5,261 nt of DNA from an uncultured Eubacteriales bacterium (lineage in GTDB: Bacteria; Bacillota_A; Clostridia; Christensenellales; Aristaeellaceae), in the NCBI GenBank assembly GCA_900313545.1, contig OMRS01000162.1, forward strand, positions 1-5,261, in the 5' to 3' direction. The notes under the pieces were generated by a model. It saw only the letters and a program-made list of their open reading frames with translations, ran no database searches and was not told the origin of the DNA. The position numbers were made by a program, and so were the translations under genes. Shown one piece after another: positions 1 to 5,261 of this stretch (position 1 is the stretch's first letter; the number at the start of each line of letters is the position of its first letter).

Positions 1-1
1 C

Positions 2-352
2 ATTGTCGCATTCCGCACCAGGATGGTGAGCCCGAGCTACGAGCAGCTGCTCGCGGATCCGGCAGCCTACCGGGGGAAGGAGTTCATTTTCCGCGGCAAG
101 GTCGTGGGATTCACGGACTACAACGGGCACCCGTGCGCCATGGTGTGCGTGGGCAACCCGGCCACGGGCATCTGGAACGATCCCCTCTATGTGGTGCTGA
201 CGCTGGAGGACAATGTCACCGAGGAACAGGTGCTGACCTTCTATCTGAGCGGAGAGGGCATTACCCTCCCGGCGGACGGAGCATATACCCGAAGCGGGAA
301 AACCCAGGAGGTTCCGGTGTGCCGGGCCTTCAGGATTACGGAAAACCGGTAA
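2..352 (+). CDS. C-terminal part of an uncharacterised OB-fold-like protein (5' end outside window)
   Basis: The reading frame is open from the first bases of the window to a TAA at 350-352. An ATG at 23 is in frame but has no ribosome binding site at a usable distance, so I read this as the tail of a longer gene. The visible part has the pattern YEQLLADPAAYRGKEFIFRG followed by K-V-V, then alternating beta-strand-like segments (YVVLTLED, VLTFYLSGEG). This 'Y..L..DP..Y.GK...F.GKV' pattern recalls OB-fold-like domains found in many Firmicutes lipoproteins and secreted hypothetical proteins. That resemblance is from memory and is not a firm family assignment. No catalytic motif, membrane segment or signal peptide is visible here; any export signal would lie upstream. 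A terminator follows directly, so the gene closes its own transcript and is probably unrelated to the transporter operon. Function unknown. Confidence 0.72.
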   Translation: MVAFRTRMVSPSYEQLLADPAAYRGKEFIFRGKVVGFTDYNGHPCAMVCVGNPATGIWNDPLYVVLTLEDNVTEEQVLTFYLSGEGITLPADGAYTRSGKTQEVPVCRAFRITENR

Positions 353-363
353 GGAAAATCAGG

Positions 364-394
364 CAGACGGACGGAAACGTCCGTCTGTTTTTTT
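364..394 (+). terminator. Rho-independent terminator of the upstream gene
   Basis: A perfect 10-bp stem (364-373 pairing with 378-387) is closed by a GAAA tetraloop (374-377, GNRA type) and followed by seven T residues (388-394). It starts 11 bases after the TAA at 350-352. Stem, loop and T-tract all fit an intrinsic terminator reading on the + strand, and it separates the upstream gene from the operon. Confidence 0.95.
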
Positions 395-607
395 GCCAAA
401 AAACGGAAAATTATTTTAGCGGCGGAGGGGAAAGAGGGGGAGAACAGGGAAAAATCCCCTATGCGGGGAGGCGGTGAGTTTACCCCAAATGAACAGAAAG
501 TTTGACCTTGGCAAAGCAAAAAATCAAGAAATAAAAGAAAAATCGTAAAAAAAGGAGCGAGGATGCAGGCGGTTTGCATAAAAATCGTGCCAGGCGCCAA
601 AAGGCCA
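395..607. other. Non-coding spacer between terminator and promoter, with phased A-tracts
   Basis: No convincing gene is seen here on either strand. The left part (421-454) is almost all purine on the + strand, with G runs at 427-430, 436-440 and 447-449. The right part (513-553) is A-rich, with A-tracts at 518-523, 529-531, 538-542 and 547-553. Their centres lie near 520.5, 530, 540 and 550, about one helical turn apart, which is the arrangement that gives intrinsically curved DNA. The run ends 54 bases before the -35 element at 608. A 23-codon frame at 563-634 has a good AAGGAG upstream, but its status is doubtful (see findings). No tRNA, known riboswitch or repeat array was recognised. Confidence 0.5.
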
Positions 608-636
608 TTGACAAGGGGGAACATTTATGATTAAAT
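608..636 (+). promoter_or_regulatory. Predicted sigma-A-type promoter of the regulator-potABCD operon
   Basis: A perfect -35 hexamer TTGACA (608-613) is separated by 17 bases from a TTAAAT -10 (631-636, four of six consensus positions). Transcription would start near 643, giving a leader of about 50 bases before the regulator ATG at 693. This is the best promoter I can find between the upstream terminator and the operon. No equally good one is visible in the gene junctions further down, so the five genes are probably co-transcribed from here. Confidence 0.65.
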
Positions 637-637
637 G
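622..637. promoter_or_regulatory. Candidate operator: inverted repeat over the -10 element
   Basis: The sequence reads CATTTA-TGAT-TAAATG: 6-base arms (622-627 and 632-637) that are exact reverse complements around a 4-base centre. It covers the predicted -10, so a dimeric HTH protein bound here would block RNA polymerase. The gene immediately downstream encodes such an HTH regulator, which makes autoregulation plausible. A repeat of this size can occur by chance in AT-rich DNA, so the argument rests mainly on position. Confidence 0.4.
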
Positions 638-682
638 CGTCTCGCTGTATTGAACTTGAGGTTTTGTAACACGAAACTTTCT

Positions 683-686
683 GGAG
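683..686 (+). promoter_or_regulatory. Ribosome binding site of the regulator gene
   Basis: GGAG lies 6 bases before the ATG at 693. An ATG at 688 is too close to the site and is in another frame. This supports 693 as the start. Confidence 0.75.
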
Positions 687-692
687 AATGAG

Positions 693-1229
693 ATGGAAAT
701 CGGAAAAAAAATCAGGATGCTTCGTCTTCAGAACAATCTGACACAGAAGGAGCTGGGGGACCGGTGCGAGCTGTCCAAGGGATTTATTTCCCTGCTGGAG
801 AGCGATCAGACATCGCCGTCCCTTTCCACCCTCAACGATATCCTGACGGCCCTGGGAAGCTCCTTTCACGAGTTTTTCTCGGAGGACGACAATGAGATGC
901 CGGTGTGCCGGAAGGAAGACGTCTTTGTCAAGGAGGAGGAATCAGGCGTCAGCATCGAATGGCTGATCCCCAATGCGCAGAAAAAGGCCATGGAGCCCAT
1001 CCTGATCACGCTGCCTTCCGGGACGGGTTCAGAGACGGTTCTGCCCCACAAGGGGGAGGAGTTCGGGTATGTGCTCAGCGGTGCGGTGACACTGCAGATT
1101 GGGGACAAGAAGTACCATGTCAGGAAGGGCGACAGCTTTTCCTGCAAGCCTTCCGCGCCCCATTCGCTGTTTAATGAAGGAAAAACACAGGCGGCGGTGC
1201 TGTGGATCAGCACGCCTCCCAGTTTTTGA
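693..1229 (+). CDS. XRE-family HTH regulator with C-terminal cupin domain, PuuR-like
   Basis: A 178-residue two-domain protein. Residues 1-65 form an XRE/Cro-type helix-turn-helix, with the DNA-reading part around residues 17-37 (TQKELGDRCELSKGFISLLES region), followed by the usual 'SPSLSTLNDILTALG' helices. Residues 105-175 form a small cupin barrel: PHKGEEFGYVLSG at 118-130 carries the first cupin motif (H119, E122, E123, G130), and KGDSFSCKPSAPHSLFN at 145-161 carries the second (G146, D147, H157, N161). Length and layout match E. coli PuuR (about 185 residues), which represses putrescine genes. In Firmicutes such regulators often sit beside potABCD. It is the first gene of this operon, 20 bases before potA. 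I infer that it senses a polyamine-like ligand in the cytoplasm and controls its own promoter; the ligand is not shown by sequence. It could instead respond to another small molecule. Confidence 0.9.
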   Translation: MEIGKKIRMLRLQNNLTQKELGDRCELSKGFISLLESDQTSPSLSTLNDILTALGSSFHEFFSEDDNEMPVCRKEDVFVKEEESGVSIEWLIPNAQKKAMEPILITLPSGTGSETVLPHKGEEFGYVLSGAVTLQIGDKKYHVRKGDSFSCKPSAPHSLFNEGKTQAAVLWISTPPSF

Positions 1230-1236
1230 TCTACAG
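1200..1236 (+). other. Inverted repeat / mRNA hairpin across the regulator-potA junction
   Basis: Bases 1200-1209 pair with 1227-1236: nine Watson-Crick pairs and one G-U (1204 with 1232). The 1210-1226 interval is the loop. The right arm contains the regulator's TGA stop (1227-1229) and the first two bases of the potA ribosome binding site (1235-1236). There is no T-tract after it, so it is not an intrinsic terminator. Confidence 0.5.
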
Positions 1237-1240
1237 GAGG
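1235..1240 (+). promoter_or_regulatory. Ribosome binding site that decides the potA start
   Basis: A perfect AGGAGG lies between two in-frame ATGs' upstream limits: it is only 3 bases from the ATG at 1244 but 9 bases from the ATG at 1250. The second spacing is workable and the first is too short, so 1250 is preferred. A longer frame beginning with the ATG at 1202 would start inside the regulator gene and has no such site. Confidence 0.8.
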
Positions 1241-1249
1241 AACATGACG

Positions 1250-2344
<1,095 letters not shown>

Positions 2345-2346
2345 CC

Positions 2347-3312
2347 ATGAAGAAAAAGGCACTTTCCCTTCCGTTTGTGCTGTGGGCGGTCTTCTTTATC
2401 GTCCTGCCGCTGCTGCTCATTGCGTGGTATGGCGTGACGGTGGAGGAGACGGTGCAGTTTGAGCAGGTCCAGATGGAAGACGGAAGCATCGCCTACCGTC
2501 TGGAGGACGGCTCGCTGACCACCAAGGAGCCCTGGGCCAAGAAGGTCGTGATCTCCCTGTCCAATTTCAAGCGGATGCTGGAGCCGACCTATCTGAAGCT
2601 CCTGGGACGCTCCCTCAGGGTGGCGCTGGTGACGACCCTCATCTGCCTGCTGCTGGGGTATCCGGTGGCGCTGATCCTCACGGGAAAGGACTTCAAGCAC
2701 CCCACGCTGTGGCTGATGCTCATCATCCTTCCCATGTGGATGAACTTCCTGCTGCGGACCTATTCCTGGATGTCGATCCTGGAAAACTCCGGCATCCTCA
2801 ACAGCTGGATCTCCTCGCTGAGGGAGGCGTGGCCGGCCTTTGACGGCTGGCTGACCAGCATGGGCGTGGGGAAGAAGATCATCTTCCTCTACAACGAGAA
2901 TGCCGTGGTGCTGGGCATGGTCTACAACTATGTGTCCTTCATGATCATGCCCATCTATACGGTCATCGAAAAGATCGACAAGAGTCTGCTGGAGGCGGCC
3001 TCTGACCTGGGAGCGACCCCGGGGCAGAGCTTCCTCAAGGTGACGCTCCCCTATTCCCTTCCCGGAGTGCTGGAGGGCATCACCATGGTGTTTGTTCCCG
3101 CGGTGACCACCTTTGTCATCAGCCAGCTGATGGGCGGCGGCAAGGTACCTCTCATCGGCGACATCATCCAGAACCAGTTCGGAAAATCCAGCGACTGGCA
3201 TTTCGGTGCCACGCTGAGCCTGCTGGTGATGGTGGTGGTGCTGGCCTTCATGGGCATGCTGCGGAAAATCGACAAGGATGAAGATGAGGAGAGGGAGGTG
3301 CGCATCATCTGA
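2347..3312 (+). CDS. potB: Spermidine/putrescine ABC transporter permease PotB
   Basis: One of the two channel-forming membrane subunits, 321 residues, with six likely membrane segments near 8-28, 90-111, 120-139, 185-205, 243-262 and 287-306. The cytoplasmic EAA loop that docks onto PotA is clear: EAASDLGATPGQSFLKVTLP at 216-235, followed by YSLPG. It starts 2 bases after the potA stop; a G-rich AGGGGG (2331-2336) inside the end of potA serves as ribosome binding site. The protein is longer than E. coli PotB (about 275 residues). Much of the excess lies in the first external loop, where residues 33-75 hold a polar stretch with a repeated E-D-G-S (44-47 and 53-56). A second long external segment lies at about 146-182. 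The C-terminus is very acidic (KDEDEERE, 310-317). Confident as the PotB-type partner; the substrate could be putrescine, spermidine or a related cation. Confidence 0.92.
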   Translation: MKKKALSLPFVLWAVFFIVLPLLLIAWYGVTVEETVQFEQVQMEDGSIAYRLEDGSLTTKEPWAKKVVISLSNFKRMLEPTYLKLLGRSLRVALVTTLICLLLGYPVALILTGKDFKHPTLWLMLIILPMWMNFLLRTYSWMSILENSGILNSWISSLREAWPAFDGWLTSMGVGKKIIFLYNENAVVLGMVYNYVSFMIMPIYTVIEKIDKSLLEAASDLGATPGQSFLKVTLPYSLPGVLEGITMVFVPAVTTFVISQLMGGGKVPLIGDIIQNQFGKSSDWHFGATLSLLVMVVVLAFMGMLRKIDKDEDEEREVRII

Positions 3313-4112
3313 TGAGAAAGCTGAGAAAACTGTATATCGCGCTGATCATGATCTTCCTGTATGCGCCCATCGTTCTTCTGGTCCTGTATTCCTTCAACAA
3401 CAGCAAGTCCCGGGCCAGCTGGGGCGGCTTTACCCTCAAGTGGTACCAGGAGCTGTTCCAGGACAAGGCCATTTTCTCGGCCCTGGGAACCACCCTGTCC
3501 ATCGGCTTTCTTGCCGCGGCCATTTCCACGGTTCTTGGAACCTTTGGCGCGGTGATGATGTTCCAGATGAAGAAAAGAAACCGCCAGGCCATGCTGTCGG
3601 TGATCAATCTCCCCATGCTCAACTCGGAGGTGGTCACCGGTGTGTCCCTGATGCTGCTCTTTGCCATCATTCACTTCCAGCTGGGCTACTGGACGCTGCT
3701 TCTGAGCCACGTGGTCTTCTGCGTTCCCTATGTGGTTCTGTCGGTGCTCCCCAAACTGCGGCAGCTGGATCCTAACCTGATCGAGGCGGCCCAGGACCTG
3801 GGGGCGACCCGCATTCAGGGATTTTTCAGGGTGGTGCTTCCGGATATCATGCCGGGCGTGGTGTCCGGCTTCCTCATGGCGCTGACCATGTCCATCGATG
3901 ATTTTGTGGTCAGCTTCTTTACCACGGGCTCCGGAGTCTCAAACCTGTCCATTACCATCTATACCATGGCCAAGCGCGGAATTTCCCCGAAGATCAACGC
4001 GCTGTCGACCCTGATCTTCGGGTGCGTGTTCTTCCTGCTGCTGGCGCTGAACATGCGCGATATCAAGTCGGAAGACGCCCAAAGTATCAAGCCTTCACAA
4101 ATCCCATATTAA
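3312..4112 (+). CDS. potC: Spermidine/putrescine ABC transporter permease PotC
   Basis: Second channel subunit, 266 residues, a normal PotC length. Membrane segments lie near 8-28, 58-84, 105-125, 128-148, 180-203 and 230-247. The EAA loop is EAAQDLGATRIQGFFRVVLP at 158-177, followed by DIMPG. Two stretches are typical of PotC rather than PotB: NLPMLNSEVVTGVSLMLLF (99-117) and SIDDFVVSFFTTG (194-206). Its ATG shares one base with the potB TGA (TGATG at 3310-3314), a classic sign of translational coupling, which would keep the two subunits in equal amounts. The ribosome binding site GGAGGTG (3294-3300) lies inside potB at a rather long spacing of 11 bases, which also suits re-initiation. No missing or damaged element is seen. 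Confidence 0.93.
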   Translation: MRKLRKLYIALIMIFLYAPIVLLVLYSFNNSKSRASWGGFTLKWYQELFQDKAIFSALGTTLSIGFLAAAISTVLGTFGAVMMFQMKKRNRQAMLSVINLPMLNSEVVTGVSLMLLFAIIHFQLGYWTLLLSHVVFCVPYVVLSVLPKLRQLDPNLIEAAQDLGATRIQGFFRVVLPDIMPGVVSGFLMALTMSIDDFVVSFFTTGSGVSNLSITIYTMAKRGISPKINALSTLIFGCVFFLLLALNMRDIKSEDAQSIKPSQIPY

Positions 4113-4120
4113 AAGGAGGA
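4113..4120 (+). promoter_or_regulatory. Strong ribosome binding site that decides the potD start
   Basis: AAGGAGGA begins directly after the potC stop, with its GGAGG ending 7 bases before the ATG at 4127. The same frame is open back to an ATG at 4022 inside potC, but only the start at 4127 gives a proper signal peptide right at the N-terminus. This is the best-matched and best-spaced site in the operon, which fits the need for more binding protein than permease. Confidence 0.9.
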
Positions 4121-4126
4121 AGTCGT

Positions 4127-5158
4127 ATGAAAAAGATCCTGTCCGTAGCTGCAGCAGTGCTGCTGATGTTCGTGTGCGCATGTGCCTTTGCGGAAACCCT
4201 GTCGGTATACAACTGTGGAGATTATATCGACATGGAAGTCCTGAAGATGTTTGAAAAGGAAACCGGCATCAAGGTGATCTACGAGGTCTATGAGACCAAC
4301 GAGGACATGTATGCCAAAATCGCCAACGGCGGTGCCAGCTATGACGTGATTTTCCCCAGCGACTACATGATCGAGCGGATGATCCGTGAGGGCCTGCTGC
4401 AGAAGGTGGACTGGAGCAAGGTCCCCAATGTGAAAAACATCGATCCCAAGTTCATGAACAGGTCCTTTGATCCCCAGTCGGAGTATTCGGTCCCCTACAC
4501 CTGGGGAACCATGGGCATCCTCTACAACAAGGAAACCGTGAAGGAAGCTCCGGACAGTTGGTCTGTCCTGATGGATGAGACCTACGACAAGGATATGCTG
4601 ATGCTCAACAGCCCCAGGGACACGGTGGGCATCGCCCTGGTGATGACCGGGCATGACCTCAACTCCGTGGACCCCGCTGACCTTGAGGACGCCAAGCAGC
4701 TGCTGCTCAAGCAGCGCCCGATGGTTCTGGCGTATGTGGTGGACGAGGTCAAGGACAAGATGATTGCCGGTGAGGCCAGTGTGGCCATGGTCTGGAGCGG
4801 CGACGCCACCTTCTGCCTGTCGGAGAATGAGAATCTGAATTATGTGGTTCCCAAGGAGGGAAGCAACATCTTCTTTGACTGCATGTGCATTCCGTCCAAT
4901 GCCAAGAACGCGGAAGCCGCGCAGAAGTTTATCGATTTCATGTGCCGTGCGGACGTGGCGGCCATGAACTACAACTATGTCGGCTATGCCATCCCCAATA
5001 CCGCGGCCATTGAGCTGATGGGTGCTGAGGAGTACAACAGCTCCCCGGTGAACAATCCTCCCGCGGAAGTGCTGGAACGCTGCGAAGTCTTCAAGTACCT
5101 GGGGGATGATACCAAGCTGTATGACCAGATCTGGACGGAAATCATCTCCGAGAACTGA
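4127..5158 (+). CDS. potD: Spermidine/putrescine-binding protein PotD (exported)
   Basis: Extracellular ligand-capturing subunit, 343 residues from the ATG at 4127. Residues 1-22 are a signal peptide (MKK, then a hydrophobic core). It ends either at AFA|E (signal peptidase I after residue 22) or as a lipoprotein at C19 (V-C-A-C, a poor lipobox). The body follows E. coli PotD closely: TGIKVIYEVYETNEDMYAKI at 46-65, then YDVIFPSDY (72-80) and YSVPYTWGTMGI (120-131). By alignment from memory, PotD pocket positions kept are D32 (E36), S78 (S83), Y80 (Y85), W223 (W229), D251 (D257) and Y287 (Y293). Changed ones include W34 to C30, D168 to S162, E171 to D165 and W255 to F249. Six cysteines remain in the mature part (30, 230, 252, 254, 273, 319). 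It lies 14 bases after potC. The family call is firm; the exact ligand is uncertain given the altered pocket. Confidence 0.92.
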   Translation: MKKILSVAAAVLLMFVCACAFAETLSVYNCGDYIDMEVLKMFEKETGIKVIYEVYETNEDMYAKIANGGASYDVIFPSDYMIERMIREGLLQKVDWSKVPNVKNIDPKFMNRSFDPQSEYSVPYTWGTMGILYNKETVKEAPDSWSVLMDETYDKDMLMLNSPRDTVGIALVMTGHDLNSVDPADLEDAKQLLLKQRPMVLAYVVDEVKDKMIAGEASVAMVWSGDATFCLSENENLNYVVPKEGSNIFFDCMCIPSNAKNAEAAQKFIDFMCRADVAAMNYNYVGYAIPNTAAIELMGAEEYNSSPVNNPPAEVLERCEVFKYLGDDTKLYDQIWTEIISEN

Positions 5159-5234
5159 GGACATGTGCCCGCGCCGGCGGTTCATGGATAAGGTCCCGGA
5201 AGAGAAACATGGATGAACGGACAAGCTCAGGCAG

Positions 5235-5261
5235 CGGCTGCGCGGAACCCCCGCGCGGCCG
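5235..5261 (+). terminator. Probable operon terminator hairpin, cut by the window edge
   Basis: Bases 5235-5245 pair with 5251-5261 over 11 positions: ten Watson-Crick pairs and one U-G (5239 with 5257). The loop is 5 bases (5246-5250). It lies 76 bases after the potD stop. The T-tract expected of an intrinsic terminator would fall just outside the window, so the call is not proven. The preceding stretch, 5159-5234, shows no ribosome binding site with a convincing gene; short ATG frames at 5163, 5209 and 5213 are poorly supported, and the last two would run through the hairpin. Confidence 0.6.

Noticed and set aside
446..469. Alternative small hairpins (447-450 with 455-458, or 455-459 with 465-469), possibly a switch
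   Set aside because: Stems of only 4-5 pairs in a G/C-run region, with no evidence that the region is transcribed and no known riboswitch core.
480..869. Minus-strand frame with hydrophobic Leu/Phe-rich C-terminal stretch over the spacer
   Set aside because: The hydrophobic run is only the reverse reading of the A-rich tracts, and the rest is antisense to the regulator. It has no gene-like pattern.
5183..5214. Direct repeat CATGGAT at 5183 and 5208
   Set aside because: Seven bases in a short untranslated stretch, with no accompanying structure; likely chance.
4109..5224. Long minus-strand open frame opposite potD
   Set aside because: Covers almost exactly the potD gene in antisense; PotD is well supported by homology, signal peptide and ribosome binding site.
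5209..5261. Possible start of another gene after potD (ATG at 5209 or 5213)
   Set aside because: Two competing frames with only a weak GGAA upstream, low-complexity products, and both run through a strong terminator-like hairpin.

Overview
The window holds one ordinary, apparently intact polyamine-type ABC importer operon, preceded by the tail of an unrelated gene. The organism is most likely an anaerobic, moderately GC-rich Clostridia-type Firmicute. This rests on strong AGGAGG-type ribosome binding sites, the tight potABCD order with a PuuR-like XRE/cupin regulator as first gene, and protein wording typical of gut Clostridia. I cannot fix the genus from sequence alone.

Layout: positions 2-352 are the C-terminal part of a protein with an OB-fold-like look whose start lies outside the window. 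It ends at a textbook intrinsic terminator (364-394). Positions 353-692 are non-coding and AT-richer. They contain a purine-rich tract, a run of helically phased A-tracts, and then a good sigma-A-type promoter (608-636) whose -10 is covered by an inverted repeat that could be an operator. Positions 693-1229 encode the regulator. The transporter follows on the same strand with almost no gaps: ATPase potA (1250-2344), permeases potB (2347-3312) and potC (3312-4112, sharing one base with potB), and binding protein potD (4127-5158). The last 103 bases are untranslated and end in a strong GC hairpin cut by the window edge, probably the operon terminator.

How it works together: PotD captures the ligand outside the membrane and delivers it to the PotB/PotC channel, and PotA powers uptake by ATP hydrolysis. 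The regulator probably senses a polyamine or related small molecule through its cupin domain and controls its own promoter, hence the whole operon.

I found no undescribed system. The points most worth a second look are a hairpin spanning the regulator stop codon and the edge of the potA ribosome binding site, a PotD pocket in which two usually aromatic positions are Cys and Phe, an unusual number of cysteines in exported PotD, an extra external loop in PotB, and the phased A-tracts plus palindrome at the promoter.
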